From positions 124,001 to 188,000 of the forward strand of contig NOWV01000009.1 of the NCBI GenBank assembly GCA_003344405.1: a DNA stretch of 64,000 nt. The letters run 5' to 3'. A program made the translations under genes and the position numbers. Below, one piece after another: positions 25,104 through 39,200 of the stretch. This stretch comes from Trichoplax sp. H2. Lineage: Eukaryota > Placozoa > Uniplacotomia > Trichoplacea. The notes under the pieces are model-generated. The model made no database searches, had not been told where the DNA came from, and was given only the letters and a program-made list of their open reading frames with translations. Numbering within the stretch: position 1 is the stretch's first letter; the number at the start of each line of letters is the position of its first letter.

Positions 25104-28100
25104 AATGTACAGCACAGTACAGTATTGTACCCTGCCACTCTGCCGTTGTACTGTACACTGTACAGTACTGTATGACAAAAGGAAGCAAGGTGATAGCTAT
25201 ACAGTACTGTATATAGCCATCTCAGCGATGTTTAGTAACTTTGTAGAACTTAGCGCACGATATAATGGTAGATATTCCCTTTTAATGGGGCATACCAATT
25301 GAGTAAAAAAAAATAGGCAAAGAATATTAGGAACAGCTTCAAATGTACAGTACTATGCCGTTAGATTACACCCTAATCAATAATTACAGTTAATAAACTC
25401 CAATTTTCGAAAAAATTGACATTGCTTCCTTTTGTCATAAAACGGCAGCAGTAGTGACTCTACTCTACAGTACTGTACTGCAGATGACAGTATGGACTGC
25501 AGAGTACAGTATGAGTGTACTGTACAATACAGTACATCAAGTACGCGTAATTAATAATAAACACTGTGACAAAATTGAGCTGACTCCATTAAGGTTAACT
25601 TAAAGAAACATTTCTCACTTTGAATGCTTCTTCGTATGAAAAATAATCAATAGATAGATCAATTAATCAATAAGTCTCCTCCATACTTGTCCTAGTTCAA
25701 ATAGCTGATTCTATTATTTTAAGAATAGTCAATAGTTTCCATACCCTAAATTATGATGCAATTTTAATTTGTTTAATCCCAATTTTTTCCCCCATTGCTG
25801 AAGATATTAGCACTACTTCAACTCTGTAGTCCCATATTGAACTGTAATTAAAATATGGGAATGAAAATCTCGATCACTTTTGATTTTCCAAAATTGAATA
25901 TTGTATGGATGTATTATCCATCCGTTCAAAAGAAAATAAAAATATTTCAATTCCTTCTCCCATGTTATTGATATTAGTAAAACAGATTTCCCTTGCTGCA
26001 GACTGGAGTGCTAAAAGACCGTACACACAGACAGTACAGCAATTGTACTGTACACTCAACTGTATGAGTCATGATGTCAAGATCGAAACTACTGTACTGT
26101 ACAGTACTGCAGTTTAAACTGGAAGCCAACTGCAGAACGATAGTATAAAACTTGGGAAAGCTGAACTGCAGCATCATGATGGAGGTGGCAAATGAAATCG
26201 TCGTTTCAAGTTGTTGAGAGCCAGTGAGTTCAAGAGAACGGCGTAACTACTTTCCGTGCACCAATTTCATTAATCGAAAGCTGACAGTAAGTAGAAATAG
26301 GAAGAATGTACCGAGAATGACGTACTGTACTGATATCTTGCTATGATAAGATGCGAGTATTCTATCCTTCAGCTTACAGTACAATAAGCGACCAAGTGGA
26401 AAGGGCAGTCTTGGAGAAAAGAGACCGTTCAAAAATGAATTTTACCTACTGCCTGCAGTAATGATAGCGGTATACCAACAGTAGTGGCTTGATCAAGCAA
26501 TGGTAGTGGGGGTAGATGAGTTTATCAGTAGAAATACTCGCATGCTAAATAAGTTGCTTTAAGTTTTTTTTGTATTAACTTCCTTTGTTCATCTTCTTGT
26601 TTGTTATTCCTGTCGTATGTTATTGTTCGTTGGGCTTTCATTTTTCTATTCGTTCTTATACCAATAACTTTACCTTCTGCACTGTAAACTTTTCCAAATA
26701 ATGTTCATCAACTTCTCAAAATTGCGTCGCTCAATTCTATTTTGCTATACTTTTTTGGTAGTCTTGAATTCATATACTGTACAGTATACTGTATATATAT
26801 TTCTCGTACAGATGCGTACTGTATGTAATGTAGATTAGAGTGTTCGTTATCATTTGAAATATTTCTTAGCCACATGAAATTATTTGCATGAATTTTTTAA
26901 ACCAGAGTAGACGATGGAGAAAATTTTTTAATTTAGATCAGCGTATTGCACTCGAGCTACAGCTTTGCCATGGGTTCAGTATGTGGAATGATCGCTTTCG
27001 ATTTGTTTCATTCCTGCATTCCTCAAGGATAACAGTTTTGATCAAGAAGTAGCAGCCTTATTGATTACTACTTAATTCAACCATCTAATTATACCGTTGC
27101 AGTATTTTTATTCTGTTCTTACTCCATGCTCACTGAAAGTAGGAGTTCCTATTTTCCATCTGCTCTATGTAGCTTACGGTTGATGGAACAGGTGACGACG
27201 TAAAAGCACTGTAGAACGAATACAGTGCAGCACAAGGAGTAAATTCTAGAATAAAATTTACCAATCGATAACACGAGTTCACTACTGTGATTCATTGGTA
27301 GCATAGTGGTCTACCGATCGGTGTTTGCTATACTGTAACAAGAAAGTAAGATAGCACGTAGCACTAAACCGCAGTGGACACAGGACAACTACCTACTGTG
27401 GCGAGAATTCCCTACCCTTAAGTCCATTTATTGCTGCGTTAGTAGGAATGTACCGCAGACTGCGGTCTTGAAGAGTTGTCATTTAGCAATGAATTAATTA
27501 ATTTATTTATTTATCGCATTAACTCGATTTAAACATCTTAAGCGTGATTGCATGAGCATCAATTCAATAGCTCACACGTTTAAGTCGCTAGCTTTTATGA
27601 TGCGGTGTAATGTATTACGATAACTAAATTTGAAAGTTAAAAACTGCGCTCATATTTCGGATCTAATACCGTTTATGGTAGTCATTTAGCCACAGAATTC
27701 ACAAATTACTAAAAGCTTTGAATTCATTGAAGATTCTCGCGAGAGCATTTTAAAGGTATACTTAATATACTGTACACTGTACCTTGTACATGATTTAATA
27801 CGATATACTGTATCTAGTTATTAGTTTTCATTAAACCGACGTACAGTAGTAAAGCACTGGCATTATTTTATTAGTTTTTACTGTCTTTATTATAATATTA
27901 TTATTATTGTTACCTTATTATTTCTGTAAGTAATTATTAATTAGAATATTGTATATTGTTGTTAATAGTAAGGTTAATACGGTATATTGATCCAGCAAAT
28001 GGGGGTAAAAAAAAACCTTTCTACCTTTAGAAATCTACCTTGCACTACAGTAGTCACGACTGATGGAGAAAATAAATAAATTGGGTGTGCTCATTTTTTC

Positions 28101-29379
28101 TATCCAGTCCGCTCATATTGTAACATGGCAATAAAATGGATGGGGCGATTGCGATACTTACATGCATACGTATTAGAAAGACTACATATTTTATTCTTAC
28201 TAAAAGCCGACAGAACTCTACCACTTTTAGAGTACTGTATCGCACTCTATTATACAGTAATTAGCTAATGTCGGTGTCCTATATCAGCATAAGTTAAACT
28301 CGAAATTTTATTGATTTACCCGTATGTGGTATTTGGTTGATAAAATTGTTAATGCAGTACAATGCTCTGATAAAAATTGCATCCAACTCTACATCAGTAC
28401 TGTATAGAATCAACACGACTTTGTAACTTATCTTGGAATCGCAACTTATATAAAGTAAACTTTTCGGCTGATTTTTGTAGGAATACTTTGGTAGAGTACT
28501 TGAAATGTTTTATTTATTATAATTATTATTTCTTACATTACTGCATAAGGGGAAGGAAATGAAAAGAAATAATTATGTGCTATGTCCTATATGCTTCTAA
28601 TTACATTATATAATTGACGTCCCTAAAAAGTTAGTGATAAATGACCGCTAGTAAATTATATATAACTTAACTCTTATAGTACTACTCAGTTGAATGTAGA
28701 TTTTAATTTTTACCCAAATTTTTGTACTCTCTAGCTATGCCATAAAGGTACGTGAAATCTATTTTGTACCTATATGCTATACTTCTAGTCAAGATTTTAT
28801 CCTCTTTTTTTTTTTATTATCGATCACCTCGAATCTTCTAGTAATTGCAATAGCAGTGGGAAGATAGGATACCAGATTGATAATTTTTTTAAAAATAGTA
28901 TCAAGATAATACTAGCCCTTAGAACTTATAGGTAAAGTAGAAAGCACTCAAGAATCGAGCCATCTTGACCGATAAGTGTGTACTTGCTCACTAGATTGAT
29001 GATGAAACGTGGATTTTAAAGCGCTTACAGTAGTAGGATAATAAAAATAAATAATAAAATAGCGAGCATATCAATGCTATCAAACGCGTAGCCGACGAGA
29101 TTCCTAACCAATTCTTCATGACTGTACTGTCTGTACTGTACTGTATAGTATGGAATAAACTGCTTTTATTGGAGACTATTTTTAGGTGGGAAATTAACAG
29201 ATGATAGTAGTGAATCTATCAATAAGAATAGAGTATCTGCATACTTTTTCCCCTAATGTCGAATCAGTATGATTAATTATCAATATTATTATCATCGTTC
29301 AAGTTAGCTTCAAGTATTGCAATACCGCCTATTAAAAATCGAGTTGAAATTTATGGTCTGTGATAGCCTATTTCAGCAG

Positions 29380-30521
29380 CAATAACTACCAAATATCTAC
29401 TACAGTGGAAGAAATGCTTACAAAAATTTCTACTTTTCCAAGTACATTGTACAGTAGAGAGTACAAGTGCAATAGCACTGTGTGCTGAGTAGTAGTGTTT
29501 TTATAGGGTAGATAATGAAGAGGAAAGTTGACCATATTTGTTATGTTAGTGTGTAAAATGAAAAGTCCCAACGCCATTGGATTTCTACTTGTTCTCCGTA
29601 GGATAATAGGATACTCAATAACTAGCAAATATCTACTACTGTACAGTGGAAGAAATGCTTACAAGAATTTCTACTTTTCCATATGCATTGTACAGGAGAG
29701 AGTACAAGTACAATAGCACTGTGTGCAGAATAGTGACAATATTTTTATAGGGTAGATAATGAAGAAGAAAGTTGACCATCTTTGTTGTGTATTTAGTGTG
29801 CAAATGAAAAGTCCCAACGCCATTGGATTTCTACTTATTCTCCGTAGGATAATAGGATATTCAATAACTAACAAGTATCTACCACAGTGGAAGAAATGCT
29901 TATAAGAATTTCTACTTTTCCTTATGCATTGTACAGTACAGTAGAGAGTACAAGTACAATAGCACTGTGTGCTGAGTAGTGAAAATATTTTTATAGGGTA
30001 GATAATGAAGAGGAAAGTTAACCATCTTTGTTGTGTATTTAGTGTGCAAATGAAAAGTCCCCAACGCCATTGGATTTCTACTTGTTCTCCGTAGGATAAT
30101 ACATTGTACAGGAGAAAGAGTACAAGTGCAATAGCACTGTGTGCTGAGTAGTGAAAATATTTTTATAGGGTAGATAATGAAGAAGAAAGTTAACCATCTT
30201 TGTTGTGTGTCGAGTGTGCAAATGAAAAGTCCCAACGCCATTGGATTTCTACTTATTTTCCGTAGGATAATAGGATACTCAATAACTAACAAATATCTAC
30301 TACAGTGGAAGAAATGCTTACAAGAATTTCTACTTTTCCATATACATTGTACATGAGAGAGAGTACAAGTGCAATAGCACTGTGTGCTGAGTAGTGAAAA
30401 TATTTTTATAGGGTAGATAATGAAGAAGAAAGTTAACCATCTTTGTTGTGTGTCGAGTGTGCAAATGAAAAGTCCCAACGCCATTGGATTTCTACTTATT
30501 TTCCGTAGGATGATAGGATAC
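29380..30521. repeat. Tandem array of about 240-bp units, roughly five copies
   Basis: Unit starts (motif CAARTATCTAC) are at about 29390, 29626, 29872 and 30290, with an internally deleted copy joined near 30100. Every unit carries GTGGAAGAAATGCTTA, AGTACAAGTRCAATAGCACT, TTTTTATAGGGTAGATAATG and AAAAGTCCCAACGCCATTGG. Spacing is 236 and 246 bp, plus a shortened copy. On the - strand the repeats read as one open frame of 217 codons (29912-30565) containing a recurring peptide with the core MALGLFICTLDTQQRW. I treat this as a translated satellite, not a demonstrated gene. Confidence 0.92.
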
Positions 30522-31836
30522 TGTGGAGAGAGAAGATTGAGCGGGTGACAGTTCATTTTGCGCACGATGAAGCTGTTAATTACTGCAAGTATTCAATTGT
30601 AATGAACCAACAATAACAATGGAGGGGTGGCGAGTCACTTATTGTGTTGTGCCGTACTGTAGTGTGTCCACTACTTTGCTGGGCAGGGTACAATGTTTGC
30701 TGTTCCAAAGTGATGTCACCCTTGTATCCAAGCAGTATCATCAATCGGAAGCAAAACGAATGTCACCATACTACAGTATGAAGTGGTCGCTAATCGGTAC
30801 ACTGCCACACCTACTCTACTCCAATATACAATCCAACACCTGTACCTGTTCACTTTGTTTTCTACTACTTCAGTAGGCTGTATAGAGGGTGTTAGTAAGC
30901 AAGCAAGCCCAACGACAATTTACAATTGTCCCCCAAAAACGACAGGCATTGCACACAGACCACCAGCCAATCTCAACAGGCAAAAAAAAATCCCACATTA
31001 CAATATAGTTTATCTTTATTATTGGTTTTACTGTTTGTAGTCGATCTGTAAATTATCTTGCCTTTGATTGAGCGTATCCATTCTTTTTCCTGGCTTACTG
31101 CTTCTTCTGTCCATACAGATTGTCGCTATTATTATTGGACTGTCGTTGACAGACTCAAGGCAGCACTACGTAAGTAAAATGCGATATCCAATGCAAGACT
31201 AGGATGATTTCAGTAATGGACTTTTCCATTCCAACTACTCCATTCCTTTCCACTACTGTAGAATAGCTTAAAATCTACCATGGTTTGATTACCAGCAATG
31301 ATGGTCATAATAATTCTATCTAACGTCATTTAAAAGACCAACTTTAATGTCGTATCGGATGACTAATGTAATATTGAACTACGTTGGATAGGATACGAGC
31401 TCTCCATCTTTTGTGCTCTCAACGACACCTCTTTATTAACCACAACTTAAACAAATAATGACAGCATTTTTTCCACATTGGAAAATACTCCATCACTACT
31501 TTGAATAACATCGATCTTTTACTCATTTCGTCCTATCTTAACGGAAGTGTGATAGAGACTTGATGAATTATTGATTCACTCCATTATTTCGAAACTGGCA
31601 GAACTGGAGTACCATTTATTATTTTGCTGGTTTTTTTTCCTTTATTCCTTTTTTGCGATCTTTTTTTACACTCTACATATATTGACAATCTTTCGTCATC
31701 AATGTTTGAAGATGGCCATAAGTAGAATACTACAGTGTGTGTACTAGATATATCATACACACGTGCATGATATCATCATCATCATCATAGTACTGTACTA
31801 ACAGCTTTAAATTATCATTCTTTTATTCTAGTCGCC

Positions 31837-34800
31837 ATGAAGAAGCTAAGACGTCGACTTTCGGCCACCTTATTAGGATTTAATAGTAAGTAAAAGCGAT
31901 TGATATCTCCTTCAATTAACCGATTGATTGATTTATTTTCATTATCTTCAACGGACTGTCCCCAATTGCATTGGCTATAGATTTATCATTAGTTCTACTA
32001 ATATGTATTGCCTATCAATGCGAAGGGATAAGAAAGCACAATCACAGATCGCCATATTCCCATTTTTTCACATGCTACGATAACATTGATACAGTACTAC
32101 TACTTATTGGAAGTAACTCTAGCATAACTACCAACTGTGATCGACGGCAATACAAGCTGTTGTTACTTTGCTACGATCCAATCGACGTAAAAATTCTCAA
32201 TCTTGATTCTGTCTCTTGTTAAATTTAGTTGATAAAATCGTATCATGACTATTTCCAACATATAACGTCATAAGTAGACTGTAGAAATGATCAATCTAGT
32301 CTAAAAAAATTAGATTGCAGTAGTTTACTTTATTGATTTAGTATACGAGTATACTAAAATGTACTATTATTGAGTTAATATTTTCCATTAACGTTGACTC
32401 TGATAAAAAGTGAAAATATAATTATAAATGTAGATAAAATTACTAGAAAATTTTTATCCGATATACAATATACTGACTTAGACGATACCAATTATTTTTT
32501 TTTCATTGCTCTTGAACACCACTACTAATTAATTTACTATTGCAGTGCTTCGAAGATTTTGCATCAATTTTTCTTTCCTTAATCACCTATTTTTTATTAA
32601 ATAATTTTTTCTCCTAGCTAGTGGAACTAGCCCCGATGATGATGATCAAGCCAAACCGGAGAATTTAAATCATGACGAAACTAAAGATCGACAAGTAAAT
32701 AGAATAAAATAGCCTTCACTAATTTAATACAAGTGTATATTTTACAATAGTACAGTACAAATTCAATCTATCTTGGACGTCATGGAATACAGATATCTAT
32801 CAGTCTGCATTGCACTGCAAGTCAATTCGACCAACTTGTTACAAACTTGGATTTTATGATAATAAATTTTAGCCGTCAATGTATTAATACTATCTAATTT
32901 ATCCCCCAAAATGAAAACAATAATTTCAACCCTCTTTTCTATCAAGTTAAATGACACCTAATACTACCTATACTTATAATTTACCTCTTTTCAATCCAAC
33001 TTTTACTACTTAACTATTTTACAAGGAGGACGAACAAACAGTCAATAGGAAAGAAAAAAAAGGAAATAGTTTTAAAATAAAATATCATCGCAATAATGTT
33101 TCTAGCCAAGATGATGGATCAGCGACAGGATCCGCCTTTGGTACAAATACCACTTTTAGACCTAAATTATTTCCGTTTCGTCGCTATTCTTCCATGTATG
33201 AATCAGAAACAGTTCGCCAAAAAATAAATGCAGCTAAGGAAACTATTGAAAATAGTGGTAATAGTAAGCAGATTTCAAATCAACGGCGACACTCTGCTGC
33301 CATCGAATCACCGGTATTGGTTTATTATTATTATTATTTAATAAGATATTTGTAGTTAGTCGGCGCTAATATACGTTGTGTTACATTGGTATTACAGTTG
33401 AAATTACACATTTTTAGGTAGAAGGAATATTTAATGTAATTAATTAATGTATTTTATGTATCATATTAGTCTACTAGTAACATGTGGATAGACTGACTGT
33501 ACGCATTGGTACCATTTATAAATTATTGTAATGGTGTGCGTCAGTAATTCACATCTTGTTCCATTTTATGAAATGTTGTAAAAAATAGCTTGAATCCTTA
33601 TCGTTTCTGCTATTTTCTGTACAGTCTAAAGTGTAATATCTTCACCGAAATGTGCTATTGTCTAATCGAATTGTCTGTTAATGTTATGTATGTATACTAC
33701 CTATATATTTCGCCACCTGGAATGAAACTTAGTGTAACAGCAATTGCTTATAGTATTTTTATGATTCTAAAGGCCTCAGTCTAGACATCATAATTCCTAG
33801 ACTAATTTATAATTTATGATGATCTAAGATTAAAGTTTTAAATTAGTCAGTCTTCCTTTAACCAAGTTACCTGAGCACTTGTTAAATAAATTAGCAGGAT
33901 TGTTATCGAGAAATGAAGACTTTAAATTCAGTGTTTAAGATAAATCAAAAAAATTTTATTTTTTACAATGCTTAGAGCATACCATTTGGTACTGAAGATG
34001 CTTATGAAAAGTTAGAACCTTTAGGCGAAGGATCATATGCTACTGTTTATAAGGGATATAGTATGTAAGTCTATTTAATACATTTTTAATCATAGAGAAC
34101 TCTTATACAAGCATAGAGCATCATTTTTTTTACTGATCTATTACATGACAATACGACAAATGCGGTTTTTATTCAGTTCTATTTATAATTACGGTGTACA
34201 TTTGTCCACCATATATCGCTTACTGACGACGTCGGTAATTTTGCTTTTCTATCAAAAAAACTGTTTACCTAGAGGCCATCAAAAATTGGTAGCCTTAAAA
34301 GAAATCACTTTAAATGAAGAGGAAGGAACACCATTTACAGCTATACGTGAAGGTAAACTAATTATTTTCTCATTTCAGCAGTTATTTAGACCTAATTAAG
34401 AATTTTCTTTGTTTCATTGTAATCATTGAAAGTATCCTTTTTTGTTTCAGCTTCTTTGCTAAAACAATTAAAGCACGCTAATATCGTAGTTCTTCACGAT
34501 ATTATACAAACTCCAACGAAATTAACCTTTGTTTTTGAATATGTTGTATGTTAGAGCTTCATTACACTATTCATTTGCTACAATCCTGACTTCTTTTATA
34601 GATAGATTTTGCTAATCTTTACACATGACTATGTTAACAGACAACAGATCTTAGTCAATATTTAAATCTTCATCCAGGCGGTTTAAATATGAAAAATGTA
34701 AAAGTAAGCTTTCTGTGTTATTAATTTTAATTCATTCGTTGTGATATTCGTAGCGATTAAAAAGAATTGTACTGTATTTTTATCGCATAGCTTTTTCTTT

Positions 34801-36249
34801 ACCAACTTCTAAGAGGCCTTTCGTACTGTCATCAACGAAGGATATTACATAGGTAGTGTAAAAATCTAGCAATCACCTAGGCTATTTACAATAAAATCCA
34901 AGGAAAGGACTTATTTCTGTTAATAAATTGATCTTCACCTTTTGCTTTGCCTTTACCTACTATTAGGGATATTAAGCCACAAAATATACTTGTCAGTGAA
35001 ATTGGTGAAATTAAGTTAGCTGATTTTGGTAATGAATAAAGAAGCAGTGACGGATTTTCACATCATTTTATTACGTTTTAATCATTGGTATCATTACTAA
35101 ATAAAAGTACATATTTTATTAGGATTAGCTAGAGCAAAATCTGTTCCTAGTAAAACTTACTCACCCGATGTTGTGACTTTATGGTAGGTTAATTGACCCA
35201 ATTTTTATATAATCCCACGGTATCTGGATTTTAAAAAAATGATGAATTATACTTCAGGTATCGCCCACCGGATGTTCTGCTCGGATCAACAAATTATTCA
35301 ACTTCATTGGATATATGGTACACTTACTATATCTCTTATTGTGTCAATTGTTGTAGAAAACCTGAATCTCGATATAGTATCAGTATCCAATTGTAATAGC
35401 ATCTTCTACAACATTAAAGGGGAGTTGGCTGTATATTTACTGAAATGGTATCTGGCATTGCAACATTCCCAGGCGTAAGAAACATTAGTGACCAGTTAGA
35501 TAAAATCTGGCATAAGCTGGGTACGCCCACTGAAGAAACATGGCCTGGAGTTACAAGTTACCCTGAGTATTGTGCTGGTATTGAAAGATTACTTTGAATA
35601 AGCGTTTTTATTAGTAATTTTCTTTAGACTTTTAGGTCTTTAGCATCATTCTTAATGTTTCATGTTGCTCATGCGATGTTATTCGAACACATGTGGTAAT
35701 TTCTACTGTTGTGTAATTATTTTCTGTAGCTGAAACCATGTTTTATGAGTCACGAACCATCGCTGAAGTTATACCAAGGTTACAACTGCTCATATTTTAC
35801 GGATTTTTATATTTTGAAAGGTATACAATGTTAACAGGCTATTTATCAATTCCATATAAAAATTTAGACTTATGAAGGACCCGGGTGCTGCTGACTTAGC
35901 TACTAAGATGCTGCAGGTAAATATAGCTTTAATTAAGTAGTTAAATCACGATAAGTACTTATATGATGTGAATTTCTCTAGTATCAACCATTTAAACGAA
36001 TATTTTGCCAAGCCGCAATGAATCATCAATACTTTACTGACATACCTGAAGGAATCATAAAGTTACCTCCTAGTAAGAATTAGATTCCATGTAATAATAT
36101 TTTAAAGCATTTTCTATCTATCTTATATTGAATTACGTATGTTGTTCTTACCTTTTACAGCTGTTTCCATATTCTGTAATGGTTTGGTTAAATTGGCTCC
36201 AGAAGAAAATGAATTTGAGGGAGATTCGTTAACCTCTGTGATATCGTAA
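31837..36249 (+). CDS. CDK14: Cyclin-dependent kinase 14/15 (PFTAIRE kinase)
   Basis: Ser/Thr kinase activated by cyclin Y. In vertebrates it acts at the membrane and phosphorylates the Wnt co-receptor LRP6. The 16 exons, all phase-consistent, are 31837-31885, 32618-32694, 33026-33313, 33976-34064, 34273-34352, 34451-34545, 34641-34703, 34791-34852, 34967-35028, 35123-35183, 35258-35317, 35420-35577, 35730-35778, 35868-35916, 35982-36072 and 36161-36249. They encode 473 residues (human CDK14 is about 469). The N-terminus MKKLRRRLS matches the family's conserved basic 14-3-3-type start. The kinase domain begins near residue 148, with the glycine loop [11 protein letters not shown] (155-165), Lys177, PFTAIRE (188-194), HRDIKPQN (267-274), DFG (287-289) and a [15 protein letters not shown] segment. 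HRDI replaces the usual HRDL and is conservative. Introns are mostly 60-700 bp. CDK14 versus CDK15 cannot be separated here, since one ancestral gene is likely. Confidence 0.95.
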
Positions 36250-39200
36250 TAATTTATCTACCCATCTATAAATTCCAAAGTTATTCAATAATTATTATTA
36301 ATAATTGACTAAGCGATTGACATAAACGTTAGTACCAACGTTGGACTTAATGCAAAAGTTTTAAATTACAGCTATAAAAATTGTACATGGTGAGCTGTAG
36401 GCTCGTGTTCCCCGAAATACAGTATTTGTATGGGCAAGAAATAACTAATATCTTGAAAATTTCTTATTCTGTTTCAATTTCGTAAAGCTGATATTTTATA
36501 ATTAACTGATTTGGGCTTACTTCTGCTATGTAACCGACATATCACACGTTACCAATATAAATTAATGGACAAAGATACCATTATGATTAAGTGTTGTATA
36601 TCATTGTTCTGTTCAATTTTTGTATAAGAAATATTTAACATGTAATAATCCTTTAAGGAAGAACAACCTATTTAAGACTCGGTATATTTCCTTTCACCTA
36701 AAAATATTGTTGTTTTACTCAAGTAAGTGGCAATATTTAAAATTCTGACGCTATATTAATTGACGTCATTTAAATATCGGCTATGTATTTTACTTGCTTA
36801 CGAAATACGCTGTCATAAAATATAGTCGTTATTTTTTACGAGAGAATGATAAAATATAACTTATCCTAACATTAGCGGTTACTTTTAATAACTAAAGTTG
36901 ACGTTTCTGTATACAAGATAATGGTCTAATGAAACATAACGATATTGTACGCATTAACACTCGTGCTAATCATTTCCTTTTACATTTCATGCACGACATT
37001 ACGTATCGGTGTAAGAGGACGGCTGCTGTAAAATAAATCTATCTCTTTATTTTAATTGCAATTCTAAAGGCGTATTTATATCTTGTTTCTTGAGATAAAC
37101 AACAGGTGTATCAATCTCAAAATAGTAAGCTCTGCTGTTCAGAACATAATCGTTACAATGCGATGATATTTTTTAATATTATCAAGTGAGTTTATTGCTC
37201 TTAACTTTTTAGGTTGAAATACCTAAATAGTATAGTCCACTGTACTTACAGCTATGTACGCGTGCTCCATCAGAGTATCCTGATGAAAGAAGCCTATACT
37301 TACTATTAAAATTGATCATCACCAGTCTATACTATTTAGTACATGATATTTTCATCAAGAATAACCTATAATATTGTTTAATATTGATACTGTATCTACT
37401 TCAAGTTTTTACTACCATATACGCATACATATACATACATGCTTACATACATACCAATCACCTGCAAAACAATACTTAATTCTAGTTGAAAAGGTATATA
37501 GATAAATAACATAATTAGATGATACAAAATATTATCTATACACGGTATTATCATTTAATTCAGCTGATAAGCAAATATTTTAGTGTGTGTAAATTATAAA
37601 TATTAATACTGATTTCAAAAGCCTGCTTCTATCTTAAAAGTGTGAAAATGACCGGATGATCCCCAAAACAGTATTTCAAGTATACGATACTTTCATATAA
37701 TTTACTAGTTAGATAGACATTTGAATAATGTAAATTGTCAATGTCAATACTGATTTTAAACCTATTTCTAATTAAAAATTTACTAAGACGACCGATATTA
37801 TTTCGTATAGAAATAGGCATTGTTAAAATAAAATATATTAGAGAGAATAAACAACAGCGAATTTAATTAACTATCTGTATATATATAGAACCTCGAGTTT
37901 TCGATTTCATATTTCTTCATAACTAACTACGCATGAAAGGCAGCTCCAGTACCTTGTGGAAGTATCAACGAATATCTAGGGAATTTTATTAGACGTGGCA
38001 ATGTGTTACCCAGCTGAGAAGCAAAGAATACATAGCCATACTATAAGAGAATATGATACAGCATTAAAAATTATTTGGTCCGACATTTTCCTATCAGTAT
38101 TAAGTACTGTATATATGAATTATTTATCTGCCAACGTTTAAATACGATTATGTGACATACATCTGATATGTGCAACTCAGATACTTGTACACAAGAGAGG
38201 ACTTTTCTATGTCTATATATACGCCAGCATTAAATTCCATCAAAGGTATTCTTTCTTCAGCTCACTTAACTACGTACACGTATGAACATTAAAATGATGT
38301 GTAAGTTTTGATATCTAAATTATAATAGACATTCTTTCTTGCAATTTGTATCTGCTATAGCGCTACAGTATCATGCCTATAAATTGATACATTACTTTAG
38401 AGGCACGTAGCCTCCAATTATGTAACAGATTTCTGTACGGTAATTGATCTAATATATTTGTAGTATAGTAGTTGAGACCTGATAACACTCACAATACGAG
38501 AAAAGTAAAGCTAAATTGAAATTAATATGTACGATAATTCACTTGTACTCTAGATTGATCAGATGTCTACGAAGTTATAATTAAACATGCATCAGCAGAA
38601 AATGATATTTTATTTTTTATACTATCAAAAATAGACGCAAATGCATAGTAGATTATTTAAAGAGGAAACCATACAAAATAATGAAATGAAAATATTCAAG
38701 CGACGATTAGAATATAGACTAAATATAAAGTTAAATAAGAATGAAATACGTGCTAGTTTTTCACTATTGGAAATTGTATTTTGTACTTGTATATAACACG
38801 TACAAAATCCAAAACAAAGTAAATCCAACAATGATGTATAGGATCATATTACAATCTTATAACTATTAGCAATTATTTACTAGCATAAAATAGACCCAAA
38901 TCAGTTACTACTTAACTTTACCCCTATATATATTTGGAGTAATATATGATATCAACTAATGACATCACTGTCTTATATTCAACTGCGAATTTCTAGTAAC
39001 TACCTAGATATTTACCGGATATTTTACATATATGTAAGTGAATTATGTAATCACTATTTCAATTTTTAATCGAATACGAGTAAGCCCGTATCATTAAGAT
39101 ATAATATAGTTATGAAAAAGAAGGTAATATGTTACCCAAAAAATATAGAAATGAGGAATACAAAGCTATATCATAATAAAAGTAGTCTACTGTTAATAGC

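Larger units (their letters stand above)
22849..31836. other. Long region between Frizzled and CDK14 starts
   Basis: This region lies upstream of both flanking genes, which are divergently transcribed, and no protein gene is supported in it. It includes an alternating purine-pyrimidine tract just upstream of Frizzled, a run of 12 G, several TACTGTACAGTA clusters from 24.6 to 26.1 kb, a duplicated block around 24.8-25.1 kb, and a roughly 240-bp tandem array at 29.38-30.52 kb. Short frames across the repeats are translated repeat units, not genes. The 23.4-24.6 kb stretch is somewhat GC-richer than average and may hold the Frizzled promoter or a 5' untranslated exon. Confidence 0.5.

Noticed and set aside
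24821-26432. Several 60-105 codon frames on both strands
   Set aside because: They overlap each other and the palindrome clusters, so their lengths come from repeat composition.
29671-30565. Minus-strand frames of 67 and 217 codons as protein genes
   Set aside because: They are translations of the tandem array. The repeated peptide follows the DNA repeat, and no domain or start context supports a gene. The curiosity is kept as a finding only.
31971-32222. 83-codon frame with a hydrophobic start in CDK14 intron 1
   Set aside because: It begins with TTG rather than ATG, lies within an intron of a well-supported gene and matches nothing I recognise.
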